Shown here: positions 25,733-34,368 of the stretch, piece after piece
How positions within the stretch are numbered: the stretch's first letter is position 1
Layout: each line of letters starts with the position of its first letter
NCBI GenBank assembly: GCA_017889635.1
Contig: JAGGAC010000001.1
Span: 124,001 to 188,000 of the forward strand
Source of the DNA: Bacillota bacterium
Lineage (GTDB): Bacteria; Bacillota; Negativicutes; Sporomusales; CTSoil-080
DNA length: 64,000 nucleotides
Direction of reading: 5' to 3'
Translations under genes and position numbers: made by a program
Notes under the pieces: generated by a model
What the model was told of the DNA's origin: nothing
The model's input: the letters and a program-made list of their open reading frames with translations, nothing else
The model's database searches: none

Positions 25733-26080
25733 TTAGTTCTTGATTGTTTGCTGGTGCTTTAAGTGAGAGGGAAGTTTTTTTATATGGGGCTTAACGGCTA
25801 GTTCCGAGAGGAAGGTTTGCCTATCTGACTGTTCAAGGTATATAGGCAAGCCGCCGAGCGTAGGTGCTAATGCATTAAATACCACTGCATAAACAAAACC
25901 CAAGAAGCCGGAAAATAGGCCAAAGGTTAGCCCGAAAAACATTCCACCAAAAAGGCCGATGGTCATTTGTTCCCAAAGACCGAGAGCAATGCCGATAAGA
26001 CCGCCGAAAAGGATTCCGGCGATAAGGCATAGCCGTAATACTACGGAGCAGGAAAGGCGCATAACTCGGTAATTATACAT
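25733..26080 (-). CDS. Small integral membrane protein
   Basis: The start ATG at 26080 follows AAGAAGGTG; an in-frame GTG at 26089 is part of that site. The 115-residue protein has two or three Gly-rich membrane segments (residues 16-75: LCLIAGILFGGLIGIALGLW, FGGMFFGLTFGLFSGFLGFV) and a basic cytosolic tail. Gly-rich segments of this sort occur in small glycine-zipper membrane proteins. I do not recognise a family. It is divergent from the reductase-like gene at 26118. Confidence 0.65.
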   Translation of the reverse strand: MYNYRVMRLSCSVVLRLCLIAGILFGGLIGIALGLWEQMTIGLFGGMFFGLTFGLFSGFLGFVYAVVFNALAPTLGGLPIYLEQSDRQTFLSELAVKPHIKKLPSHLKHQQTIKN

Positions 26081-26117
26081 ATTTATCACCTTCTTATTAA
26101 ACTGGAGGGATTATATT

Positions 26118-26996
26118 ATGGCAGGACAAGTTTTTGACATTGTAATCGTTGGTGGTGGACCGGCTGGATTATCGGCTGCTCTGACCGGACGCATTCGTAA
26201 TAAAACAGTGGCAATTTTCGAACATATGGAGTTTAGTCCTAAGTTGCAAAAAGCGCACTTGGTGGATAACTACCCTGGATTGCCGCAAGTCACAGGCAAA
26301 GGATTAATGCAGCAAATGGTCGCTCACTGTCAGGCCCATGAGCCAACGATAATTAAAGAAAAGGTGCTAAATATTTTCCCGGGAGAGGTATTTACCTTGT
26401 TAACTCCGGGAGGGACTTATGAAGCAAGGAGCGTCATTTTGGCAACGGGGGTTGTTAGTACGCTATTATTTGACGGAGAAAAGGATTTTCTTGGTCGGGG
26501 GGTTAGTTATTGCGCTACTTGTGATGGAATGTTTTACAAAGACAAGAACGTGGCCGTTATTTCCTATACCACTGAAGGCGAGCATGAAGCTGCATATTTA
26601 GGAGAACTTTGCCGCAAGGTTTACTATTTGCCCCAATATAAAAAGCAAGCTGCGCCTATGCGAGATAATGTGCAGGTTCTGACCGCTAAGCCCTGCGCTA
26701 TCAGGGGAGACAGTCAGGTAGAAAAACTGGTAACTGATGAGGCGGAGGTAAAGGTTGATGGGGTGTTTATAATTCGCCAGTCTGATCCGGTGGAGAATGT
26801 GCTAGCAGGACTTGAACTGGAGAGCGAAGTAATAAAAATAAAGCGTAATATGTCCACCAATATTCCTGGTGTATTTGCCGCCGGTGATTGCACCGGAAAG
26901 CCTTGGCAGATTGCCAAAGCTGTCGGAGAAGGATTGGTAGCGGTGCTCAGCGCTATCGAATACCTCGAAACGAAACCCAAGCCAGTCGAAAAGTGA
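26118..26996 (+). CDS. Thioredoxin-reductase-like flavoprotein lacking an NADPH site
   Basis: This 292-residue protein has the FAD-binding Rossmann motif DIVIVGGGPAGLSAALTG, the redox-active CATC in GVSYCATCDGMFYKDK (about residue 132) and the C-terminal FAD motif GVFAAGDCTGKPWQIAKA. In NADPH-dependent TrxB, CATC is followed by VAVIGGGDSA and a downstream HRR. Here the sequence reads VAVISYTTEGEHEAAYL and then VYYLPQYKKQAAPM: both NADPH motifs are absent. That matches ferredoxin-dependent (FFTR) or DFTR-type flavin thioredoxin reductases known in clostridia. Its 3' end overlaps the convergent YkvI gene by 44 bp. Confidence 0.85.
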   Translation: MAGQVFDIVIVGGGPAGLSAALTGRIRNKTVAIFEHMEFSPKLQKAHLVDNYPGLPQVTGKGLMQQMVAHCQAHEPTIIKEKVLNIFPGEVFTLLTPGGTYEARSVILATGVVSTLLFDGEKDFLGRGVSYCATCDGMFYKDKNVAVISYTTEGEHEAAYLGELCRKVYYLPQYKKQAAPMRDNVQVLTAKPCAIRGDSQVEKLVTDEAEVKVDGVFIIRQSDPVENVLAGLELESEVIKIKRNMSTNIPGVFAAGDCTGKPWQIAKAVGEGLVAVLSAIEYLETKPKPVEK

Positions 26997-28011
26997 AAAA
27001 TAGTGTTGCGTAGCCGAACAGTGGAAACATGAGGCGAATAAGGGCAGCAAAGCCTAGGTTGCTAAAAACAAGTGCTAAAATAGTTATGATCAGGATAGCA
27101 GTTGTGGAATTAATTTTGGTTGTTTGTGTAACCTTTACGCTGCAGCCGTAGAGGCTCGCAATAGCTGTTGTATACATTGCCGCAAGTAGTGTATAGGAGT
27201 AAATAGCGCTACTCCATTTATATTGGGCTGCAGCTATCTGGAGAATTGGCACTTCATACTTTAATGCTGCTGGATAATGGATGAGGAGGACAACGGCTAA
27301 AAAGGCAGCTATCAGTCCTAAAACAATTCCGCCAGCCAGACCGCCCAGCCGCCGTACTTTCCGGCTTGTGACATAGGCGCCGAGCGGCACTAGCACTGTT
27401 GCTCCCATAACCAGATTATATGAGGCATATAACAGACTGCCGAGCAACCAGTGCGGCGTGGCAGGATTGGTCACAGGGGCTATTGTTTGCAACATATTCG
27501 GGGTAAAACTGTGATACAAAAGCGAATAACCACTAATAAATAAAATCGATAATATTAGAAGTGGTGCAATAATCAGGTTGGCGGTTGAAATGCCATTTAC
27601 GCCGAAGGCTACTGTGACGATGACAATTACTGCCGCTAACGCGAGGCCGGTCAAGTAAGCTAAACCTAAGTAATCATGCAGTACCGTTGCCGCACCTGCT
27701 AACATGATGGCTAGGGTAATAAAAAGAAAGATGCTTGTGATAAAATCAATTACAATTCCCAGGTGGCGTCCGCAAATATGATATATAACAGGGGAGTAAG
27801 CGCTTGCCTTCAGTTGGTATCCCAGCTCCAGCAGAAATGTACCAAGCCAGGCGAATAATATTGTGGATACGCCGATTCCAAGAAGTCCGGCACTACCGTA
27901 ACTTGCAAAAAACTGAGAAATTTCTTGACCTGACGCGAAGCCTGCGCCGATGAGCGTGCCAGCGTAGGTTGCGGCTACTCTGGCGACTGCCAAAAGTGGT
28001 TGGAGTCTCAT
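26953..28011 (-). CDS. YkvI-type membrane protein
   Basis: This 352-residue protein has about ten membrane segments. The N-terminal AATYAGTLIGAGFASGQEISQFF is the signature of the YkvI family, distantly related to LeuT-fold and branched-chain amino-acid carriers. The role is unknown; transport of an amino acid or ion is the usual guess. The start at 28011 lies after GGAGGC. The 3' end overlaps the flavoprotein gene by 44 bp on the opposite strand. Confidence 0.85.
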   Translation of the reverse strand: MRLQPLLAVARVAATYAGTLIGAGFASGQEISQFFASYGSAGLLGIGVSTILFAWLGTFLLELGYQLKASAYSPVIYHICGRHLGIVIDFITSIFLFITLAIMLAGAATVLHDYLGLAYLTGLALAAVIVIVTVAFGVNGISTANLIIAPLLILSILFISGYSLLYHSFTPNMLQTIAPVTNPATPHWLLGSLLYASYNLVMGATVLVPLGAYVTSRKVRRLGGLAGGIVLGLIAAFLAVVLLIHYPAALKYEVPILQIAAAQYKWSSAIYSYTLLAAMYTTAIASLYGCSVKVTQTTKINSTTAILIITILALVFSNLGFAALIRLMFPLFGYATLFFTFRLAWVSFRGIR

Positions 28012-28149
28012 GTGCTGCCTCCTCGGATAAATTTACTAAATTGTAGTCTATTGCTGTTGTAGCCTAATGTGTACAGCAGCATCCTTAGGTTCACTAAAGT
28101 CTATGACAAAAGGCAGCAGTTTTTGACTTGTTTTTTGCTTAAAAAAAAT

Positions 28150-28183
28150 AAAGCCATGCGGCAAAGGGTGCCAACATGACTTT
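28150..28183 (-). terminator. Terminator of the uracil-DNA glycosylase gene
   Basis: On the minus strand AAAGTCATG pairs with CATGGCTTT and is followed by ATTTTTTTT, 12 bp after the stop at 28195. Confidence 0.8.
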
Positions 28184-28194
28184 ATTATGGTAAA

Positions 28195-28857
28195 CTAATT
28201 TTGGCGGCGCATATCACGCCGGGAAGCATACATACTTAATAAATCTGGTTTTTCGACCGAATCGAATTGGTAGTCAGGAGCTAAAGCTTGGCATTTTTCT
28301 ACGGCGGCTTTGAGGTCGTAGAAGACTTCCCACTTGGCTTTTATTAGCGCTTTGCCGGTAAGTCGGAGGAGGTAAGCTGGGTGATAGGTAGCAATAGCTG
28401 CTACGCCATACTTAGTATCGAACCATTGACCACGATCCTTGGTAATGCGCCCATCAGCGCGGTAGAGATATTTTAGCGCCACACTACCTAACGCGATAAT
28501 GATCTTGGGACGAACAAAGCTAAGTTCCTGGTCCAGCCAGTTTTGGGCGCAAAATGCACCTTCTTCAATGGTAGGTGTGCGGTTGTTTTTTGGCCGACAT
28601 TTAATAACATTAGTGGTATATATTTTATCGCGGCTTACACCAACGCTTGCCAGAGCTTTATCAAGGAGCTGCCCGGAAGGGCCGACTAATGGGACGCCGT
28701 ACTCATCTTCGACGCCGCCGGGACCCTCGCCGACGATTGCTAAAGGACTTAGTACGTTCCCGTTATATGAGGTTGGCCCAATGGCATCCTTATGAAGCTG
28801 GCATAATTCACAGGTCAGTAAACTCTGTTCCAATTCGTCGTGATTCGAAAAAGACAT
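28195..28857 (-). CDS. Family-4 uracil-DNA glycosylase
   Basis: This 220-residue protein has motif A IVGEGPGGVEDEYGVPLVG, the Fe-S cysteine region (CELCQLH near residue 15, then TTNVIKCRPKNNRT and CAQNW) and motif C ATYHPAYLLR. It removes uracil from DNA. The pattern CxxC...C...C is that of the 4Fe-4S family-4 (UdgA-like) enzymes. It stands alone, divergent from serS. Confidence 0.92.
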   Translation of the reverse strand: MSFSNHDELEQSLLTCELCQLHKDAIGPTSYNGNVLSPLAIVGEGPGGVEDEYGVPLVGPSGQLLDKALASVGVSRDKIYTTNVIKCRPKNNRTPTIEEGAFCAQNWLDQELSFVRPKIIIALGSVALKYLYRADGRITKDRGQWFDTKYGVAAIATYHPAYLLRLTGKALIKAKWEVFYDLKAAVEKCQALAPDYQFDSVEKPDLLSMYASRRDMRRQN

Positions 28858-29068
28858 AATATCACCTCAAAGTTAGCTTCGTTCTTCGGCGAAATATCTC
28901 CTGCGAACAAAGTGTTGCAGGGGAATATATTGTTGGGAGCGAACTAATGATAAAGTAATAAAGGTATTATGGGAGCGGGTAATTAGACTGGGTTCTTACT
29001 AATACTATCTTTCTCGCGATACCCAAGGCTTGCCTGAGTATGTAGTGGAAATTTGACTTCGCCAGTCT

Positions 29069-29096
29069 AATTGCCGCCCAAGGTGCGGCAATTGTT
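29069..29096 (+). terminator. Hairpin in the serS leader
   Basis: AATTGCCGC pairs with GCGGCAATT around CCAAGGT, followed by GTTGTG. It may be a weak terminator or attenuator 50 bp before serS. No T-box GGTGGNACCGCGG motif is present in this leader. Confidence 0.45.
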
Positions 29097-29146
29097 GTGT
29101 AATACAAGGCAGGAAAAGTTACTAGGGTAAGGAGGTATTTTTTGTT

Positions 29147-30418
29147 ATGTTAGATATTAAGCTTGTGCGTGATAATCCCGAACAAGTTATGAAGGCCTTG
29201 CAAAACCGCGGCCTTAATCTTAAGCTAGATGATTTTTTAGTTCTTGAAAAAAAACGTCGGGAGCTACTTGGTGAAGTAGAGTCACTAAAGAATAAGCGAA
29301 ATACCGTTTCGCAGGAGATTAGCCGGTTAAAGAAAACCGGTGGTGCGGCGGAGGATCTTATTGCTGATATGCGTGAGGTTGGTGACCGGATTAGCAGCCT
29401 TGATACCGCAGTCAAAGAGACAGAGAATGAGATATCGGCATTTATTATGAATATCCCTAATATTCCTCATCCATCAGTTCCAATGGGGTCCGATGAAAAT
29501 GACAACGTTGAGATTCGTCGCTGGGGCGTGCCACGACTCTTCGAAGGAGATCCGGCGGCGCATTGGGATATTGGCGAAAAACTTGGAATACTTGATTTTG
29601 AACGGGGCGGGAAAGTGACCGGAGCCCGGTTTACCTTTTACAGGGGGTTAGGGTCAAGACTGGAGCGTTCGCTAATTAACTTTATGATTGATCTTCATAC
29701 CAGAGAACATGGTTACACCGAATTTTTCCCGCCGTTTATTGTTAATCGAGACAGTATGCTAGGAACTGGCCAGTTACCGAAATTTGCCCAAGATATGTTT
29801 AAACTTGAAGGCATGGATTATTATTTAATTCCTACAGCCGAGGTGCCGATAACAAATTTTCATCGCCAGGAAATTCTAGATGTCAAAGACTTGCCGCGTT
29901 ATTACGTGGCATACAGTGCTTGTTTTAGAGCCGAAGCTGGAGCAGCCGGGAGGGATACACGCGGGCTTATTCGTCAGCACCAATTTAATAAAGTTGAATT
30001 AGTTAAGTTTGCCTTGCCGGAAGAGTCCTATAATGAGTTAGAGAAGCTGACTAATAATGCTGAACGGGTGCTGCAACTGCTTGGGCTACCTTATCGGGTA
30101 ATGCTGCTTTCTAGCGGAGATATGGGCTTTAGTTCAGCCAAAACCTATGATTTAGAAGTGTGGCTACCGAGCTTCAATACCTATCGGGAAATTTCTTCAT
30201 GTTCTAACTTTGAAGACTTTCAGGCACGCCGGGCTGACATTAAATTCCGTCGTGACACCAAAGCCAAACCTGAATACGTTCATACATTGAATGGATCAGG
30301 TGTAGCTATAGGCCGGACGGTGGCGGCCATACTTGAAAACTACCAGGAGCCGGACGGCTCGGTTGTCATCCCAGAAGTGCTGCGGCCTTATATGGGGGTT
30401 GACGTGATAAGGACGTAA
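29147..30418 (+). CDS. serS: Seryl-tRNA synthetase
   Basis: SerS charges tRNA-Ser. The 423-residue protein begins [20 protein letters not shown] with the long antiparallel coiled coil (residues 25-105), then the class II core: motif 2 [20 protein letters not shown] and motif 3 [18 protein letters not shown]. It starts after AAGGAGG. It is the third serine-metabolism gene in the window (with serA and serC), but it lacks the T-box that controls serA. Confidence 0.97.
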   Translation: MLDIKLVRDNPEQVMKALQNRGLNLKLDDFLVLEKKRRELLGEVESLKNKRNTVSQEISRLKKTGGAAEDLIADMREVGDRISSLDTAVKETENEISAFIMNIPNIPHPSVPMGSDENDNVEIRRWGVPRLFEGDPAAHWDIGEKLGILDFERGGKVTGARFTFYRGLGSRLERSLINFMIDLHTREHGYTEFFPPFIVNRDSMLGTGQLPKFAQDMFKLEGMDYYLIPTAEVPITNFHRQEILDVKDLPRYYVAYSACFRAEAGAAGRDTRGLIRQHQFNKVELVKFALPEESYNELEKLTNNAERVLQLLGLPYRVMLLSSGDMGFSSAKTYDLEVWLPSFNTYREISSCSNFEDFQARRADIKFRRDTKAKPEYVHTLNGSGVAIGRTVAAILENYQEPDGSVVIPEVLRPYMGVDVIRT

Positions 30419-30441
30419 ACCCCTGTTGACTATATATAGCA

Positions 30442-30488
30442 AGAAAAGCGCCTGCTACTTAACTAATCTGCAGGCGCTTTTCTATTTT
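30442..30488 (+). terminator. Intrinsic terminator of serS
   Basis: AGAAAAGCGCCTGC pairs with GCAGGCGCTTTTCT, a perfect 14-bp stem with loop of 14 nt, followed by ATTTTA. Confidence 0.85.
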
Positions 30489-30498
30489 ACAAAACTAC

Positions 30499-30524
30499 GA
30501 AAAAAAGCCAGCCATAAGGCTGGC
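30499..30524 (-). terminator. Terminator of the glnK gene
   Basis: On the minus strand GCCAGCC/GGCTGGC with loop TTAT is followed by seven T, 13 bp after the P-II stop. Confidence 0.85.
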
Positions 30525-30536
30525 GAGAGAGGTAAA

Positions 30537-30899
30537 TTAACTTTTGGGCTCAATAATTGCAGCGTCGCCTTCGTCTCCAGTACGAATACGGATAGCGTTT
30601 TCCAGTGAATAAACGAAGATCTTTCCATCGCCGATTTTACCGGTGCGACATACCCGTTTAGCGGTATCGAGCACCTTTTCTACCGGAACTTCACACACTA
30701 CAATTTCGACTTTTACCTTGGGTACTAGATTAATAGAAACTTCTTTGCCACGATAGATTTCTGTATGACCTTTTTGCAACCCGCAACCATATACCTGAGT
30801 TACAGTCATACCTTTTACAGCAATGGCATTCATAGCTTCCTTCAGTTCTTCAAGCTTTTCTGGACGAGTAATTATCTCAATCTTAGTTATTTTATTCAT
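30537..30899 (-). CDS. glnK: P-II nitrogen regulatory protein (GlnK/GlnB)
   Basis: P-II proteins sense 2-oxoglutarate and ATP/ADP and block AmtB. I use the ATG at 30899; a TTG directly precedes it. The 120-residue protein has the T-loop YGCGLQKGHTEIYRGKEVS with Tyr at the uridylylation position (about 51), and the B-loop CRTGKIGDGKIFV. Its place directly downstream of amtB (15 bp) is the classical amtB-glnK operon order. Confidence 0.95.
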   Translation of the reverse strand: MNKITKIEIITRPEKLEELKEAMNAIAVKGMTVTQVYGCGLQKGHTEIYRGKEVSINLVPKVKVEIVVCEVPVEKVLDTAKRVCRTGKIGDGKIFVYSLENAIRIRTGDEGDAAIIEPKS

Positions 30900-30914
30900 C
30901 AAGATCGCCTTCCC

Positions 30915-32318
30915 TTACTTAAGATTTAAGCCTACTTGAGTGCCTACTGCACTATGCTGTGCTAATGAACTGTGAGCCATCATCTGAGAACCGGCCAAAA
31001 AGTCCTGAGCGTAGCTGCGTTCACCATGTTCGGTAATATCAAGACCGCTAACCTCTTGATCGTTGTCGGCGCGTAACTTCATAAACATACCAAGAACTTT
31101 CAGTATAATGTAAGTTCCTACGATAGCAACGGCCCAACTTACGACAACACCGATGAATTGAGTCGTCAAGAGATCGGGATTACCAAAGAAAAGACCATTA
31201 TTGCCAGCAGGATTAATTTCTTTTGAGGCAAAGAGGCCGGTAGCTAGAGCTCCAAAGGTACCACCGATACCATGAACACCGAAGGCGTCAAGGGCATCGT
31301 CGTAACCAAGTTTAGCTTTAATGATACCTACTGCTACATAGCAGATTACACCTGCCAGTAGGCCAATAATTACAGAAGACATAGGTCCAACAAAACCGGC
31401 TGCCGGAGTAATTGCCACCAGGCCAGCTACGGCACCGCTGGCAGCACCAAGTACGGTTGGTTTGCCATGATGCAACCATTCGGATGCAACCCAGGAAAGA
31501 CAGGCAGCTGCGGCTGCGGTATTAGTAGTGACAAAAGCACTTGCAGCCAGACCATTAGCGGCTAATGCGCTGCCAGCATTAAAGCCGAACCAGCCGAACC
31601 AAAGAAGCGATGCTCCCAATACTGTCATAGGCAAATGATGCGGCAGCATTGCTTCTTTGCCATGTCCTTTACGCTTGCCAATAACTAAAGCTACGACAAG
31701 TCCTGAAACGCCGGAGAGAATGTGGACAACGGTACCGCCTGCGAAGTCAAGGACGCCAAGGGTGGCCAACCAACCACCGCCCCATACCCAGTGAGCTACA
31801 GGATCATATATTATAGTTGCCCAAATTAGGGTGAATATTACAAATGCCGGGAATTTCATGCGTTCTGCAAATGCGCCAGTAATCAGCGCCGGAGTAATAA
31901 CCGCGAACATCCCTTGGAAGACCATAAATACCAAGTGAGGAATTGTAGAAGTGTCGCTCATCGGTGTTTGACCAACACCGTTTAAGCCTAAGAAATTCAA
32001 ACCGCCGATAATACCATTGATATCGGTTCCGAAAGAAAGTGTATAGCCCCATAGTACCCATTGTACAGAAATTAGAGCAACAATAAAGAAGCTTTGCATA
32101 ATCACGCTTAAAACATTTTTGGTTCTGACCATACCTCCATAAAAGAAGGCTAACCCTGGAGTCATAAGCATAACAAGTGCAGCAGAAATAATTACGAATG
32201 CTGTATCTCCGGCATTAATAGCCGGTGCTGCTGGTGCAGCTTCTTCGGCCAGCGCAACGGGAGCCAGAAGAACTATTAATATGAGACATAATCCGAGAAT
32301 TGACCAAAACTTTTTCAT
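30915..32318 (-). CDS. amtB: Ammonium transporter AmtB
   Basis: This 467-residue protein has a signal peptide (cut near PVALAEE) and 11 membrane segments, with the Amt signatures DTAFVIISAALVMLMTPGLAFFYGG, FAGGTVVHILSGVSGLV (first pore His) and FGVHGIGGTFGALATG (second pore His). The ammonium site and twin-His pore are present. It conducts ammonium into the cell and is blocked by P-II, encoded just downstream. Expression is likely controlled by the hairpin leader upstream (32358-32478). Confidence 0.97.
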   Translation of the reverse strand: MKKFWSILGLCLILIVLLAPVALAEEAAPAAPAINAGDTAFVIISAALVMLMTPGLAFFYGGMVRTKNVLSVIMQSFFIVALISVQWVLWGYTLSFGTDINGIIGGLNFLGLNGVGQTPMSDTSTIPHLVFMVFQGMFAVITPALITGAFAERMKFPAFVIFTLIWATIIYDPVAHWVWGGGWLATLGVLDFAGGTVVHILSGVSGLVVALVIGKRKGHGKEAMLPHHLPMTVLGASLLWFGWFGFNAGSALAANGLAASAFVTTNTAAAAACLSWVASEWLHHGKPTVLGAASGAVAGLVAITPAAGFVGPMSSVIIGLLAGVICYVAVGIIKAKLGYDDALDAFGVHGIGGTFGALATGLFASKEINPAGNNGLFFGNPDLLTTQFIGVVVSWAVAIVGTYIILKVLGMFMKLRADNDQEVSGLDITEHGERSYAQDFLAGSQMMAHSSLAQHSAVGTQVGLNLK

Positions 32319-32357
32319 TGCAGAACATCCTTTCTAATAAAATTTATAGACCATATC

Positions 32358-32478
32358 GATAAAAAAACACAATGGCATTCGGGATAACCCGGACGCCATT
32401 GTCGCGAGGGGACAGAAAAAGCCTTCGTAGTTACTACGAAGGCTTCATTGCCCGAACTATTTTTTTATCTATGCTAAT
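32358..32478 (-). promoter_or_regulatory. amtB leader with two hairpins (candidate attenuator)
   Basis: Between the amtB promoter and its start (minus strand) the leader has a near-perfect palindrome AAGCCTTCGTAG/CTACGAAGGCTT (32419-32445) followed by TTTTTCTG, then a stem CAATGGC/GCCATTG with inner CGGG/CCCG (32369-32402) followed by TTTTTTTATC. Both are shaped like intrinsic terminators, the second strongly. As no gene is upstream on this strand, they should attenuate amtB unless read through. The controlling factor (ANTAR-type protein, or other) is not visible. Confidence 0.7.
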
Positions 32479-32508
32479 ACTATACCAGCGAAACAGAGGC
32501 CGTGTCAA
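32479..32508 (-). promoter_or_regulatory. amtB sigma-A promoter
   Basis: On the minus strand TTGACA (32508-32503) and TATAGT (32484-32479) are 18 bp apart. The predicted start at about 32472 gives a 155-nt leader. Confidence 0.75.
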
Positions 32509-32857
32509 CCTATATTCCGTATTTGAATATTGCGAATATATTCCTATAATTATGTCTCGGATTGAAGAGCGGTATTTGTAATAATCGACAAAAATCTCTC
32601 GTTCAGCCCAAATCCTTCTTGCCCTAATTCTTCAAGCCCCTTATAATAAAAGCCAATGATTAAGAATTTAATTGAAAAAACTAATCAGCTTATTACTGAA
32701 GAGATCGGGCAGAAGGTAAGGAGGTGAACTATTGTTTTCCGGATCTTTTCGCAGTAAGTGATATAATGGCCTTGCCAAGTTGCTGTTAAGGAAATTATGA
32801 GAATGTTTAGCAAAGGCATCTTGACAAGGTTTAACAAGCTACATAAGGAGTGTATGC
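32509..32857. other. Intergenic region before ompM-like gene
   Basis: About 350 bp without a supported gene. A 23-codon frame (32656-32727) ends in a strong AAGGAGGTGA site that is followed by TTG and only nine more codons; neither peptide resembles anything. A possible weak promoter TTGCCA/TTATGA lies near 32773-32802. Confidence 0.45.
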
Positions 32858-34129
32858 ATGAGGAGAGGTTTAGTTATTGTTTTGTTTGTGCTGGTGGTGT
32901 TAAGTTGCGGGTGTACGGCGTTTGCTGGTCCGTTTGCTGATGTACCGGCCAACCATTGGGCTTATGCTGCTATCAGCAAGCTGGAGAGTGCCGGTATTAT
33001 TGACGGAGTTGCTGCTGGTCAATTCCAAGGTGACAAACTTGTTACTCGCTATGAGATGGCGCAAATTGTTGCTAAGGCAATTGAGAATTCTAAAAGGGCT
33101 GATGCTGAGAACAACGTGCTAATTAATAAATTAGCTGTTGAATTTGCGCAAGAATTAAAAACACTAGGCGTTCGTGTTTCTGCATTAGAGACCAAGGTTG
33201 ATAATGTAAAGTTTACTGGGGAAGTTCGTATGCGTTATACCAATCTTGATGCTAACAATAAAAAAAGTGATGAAAATTCAAATAGCTATTTGGATTTATG
33301 GGTTAATGCCCGTATAAATGATACCTGGGTAGCTAAGGCTGAATTGGAAAGCGTCAAAGGGCAAGACGGTTCAGGGGCGGATAATCAGGGGAATGCCACC
33401 AAAATCTTTGCAACTGGCCCGGCCTGCGGCGGGACATTGACTTTAGGGAAATTTGACCCATTCGGTGCTTATGGGTTGGTGATCGATGACAATATAAGCG
33501 GCGGGATGTATGAGTTTGGCAAGAAATTTAAAACCCGCTTAGCGTTTGGCAAACTAAATGCGGGTACTTTGGGGAGTCCACATATCGACTTTGATAGTGA
33601 TGCTCGATATATAGATAATGCAGCTGGTTCGAAATATACATTGGCTGAAATGGGGTATGCCATTTCGCCGACAACTAATATTAAGGCGGCTTATCATAGC
33701 GTAGGGCTTACAGCGGCAGCTCAAAACAGTACGATTATTAGCGATTTAGATAAGAATGTTTCTTATTACGAGGGAGGCTTTGACAGCAAAATCGGCGCTA
33801 ACTGGGGGTTTCTTGCCACAGCCTCGAAGTCTGACATTGACGTAGTCGGTCAGGACAACAAGGGATATTTTGCTCAGCTTCAGTATAAAGCTGCCGTCAA
33901 GGACAAACCTGGTTCATATGGTGTTTTCTATAATTATAGGAAGATCCCAACTTTGTCGGAAATTGACTCTACCTGGGATTATAGTCACGGTATCAAAGGA
34001 AACCAAGTCGGTGTAGAGTATGTACCGATGATTAACTCTAAAATTACTGCCTTCTATTTAAATGGTAAACTTGTTGATAATGATAAGGCTATTAAAGTCT
34101 ACCGAGCCCAAGTTGAGTTCTTGTTTTAA
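32858..34129 (+). CDS. SLH-domain outer-membrane porin (OmpM-like)
   Basis: This 423-residue protein has a signal peptide (cut near TAFAGPF), one SLH domain (FADVPANHWAYAAISKLESAG, ending near residue 75), a coiled-coil linker (KLAVEFAQELKTLG, SALETKVDNV) and a C-terminal beta barrel (EVRMRYTNLDA onward) ending EFLF. SLH binds pyruvylated or polyaminated peptidoglycan and the barrel sits in the outer membrane, so it tethers membrane to wall. OmpM proteins with this plan are hallmarks of Negativicutes. The barrel should also act as a porin. Confidence 0.92.
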   Translation: MRRGLVIVLFVLVVLSCGCTAFAGPFADVPANHWAYAAISKLESAGIIDGVAAGQFQGDKLVTRYEMAQIVAKAIENSKRADAENNVLINKLAVEFAQELKTLGVRVSALETKVDNVKFTGEVRMRYTNLDANNKKSDENSNSYLDLWVNARINDTWVAKAELESVKGQDGSGADNQGNATKIFATGPACGGTLTLGKFDPFGAYGLVIDDNISGGMYEFGKKFKTRLAFGKLNAGTLGSPHIDFDSDARYIDNAAGSKYTLAEMGYAISPTTNIKAAYHSVGLTAAAQNSTIISDLDKNVSYYEGGFDSKIGANWGFLATASKSDIDVVGQDNKGYFAQLQYKAAVKDKPGSYGVFYNYRKIPTLSEIDSTWDYSHGIKGNQVGVEYVPMINSKITAFYLNGKLVDNDKAIKVYRAQVEFLF

Positions 34130-34159
34130 TAAATGTCACAAAGAATAAGGCTGGGAAAG

Positions 34160-34207
34160 AAAAGCGCAAGCTTGCACTGAAATAGTGCGAGTTTGCGCTT
34201 TTTTCTT
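34160..34207 (+). terminator. Intrinsic terminator
   Basis: A long stem starting AAAAGCGCAA and ending TTGCGCTTTT, with a second part GCACT/AGTGC and loop GAAAT, followed by TTTTCTTT, 30 bp after the porin gene. Confidence 0.85.
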
Positions 34208-34368
34208 TCTTTATTTGTAAATATATTGATAAAAGTAAAAGAAAAGTATAAAAAATGAATAAATTCCATTGATTTTCAAAATAATACAAAAGTTTCCAAT
34301 AGTATAATGGATAAAACTGCCTGAGAATATCGAAGGTGGGTAAAACAAAGTATAAGGAGGCGTATATT

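Noticed and set aside
26118-26996. Ordinary NADPH thioredoxin reductase
   Set aside because: Both NADPH-binding motifs are replaced although FAD and CATC motifs are intact.
28862-29146. T-box for serS
   Set aside because: The leader has a hairpin but no GGTGGNACCGCGG element or Stem I; only serA has a T-box.
32358-32478. ANTAR target RNA upstream of amtB
   Set aside because: The paired hexaloops with A1 and G4 were not found; the hairpins are kept only as a general attenuator.
32656-32727. 23-codon frame before the porin gene
   Set aside because: No ribosome site before it and no homology; the strong site at its end leads only to nine codons.
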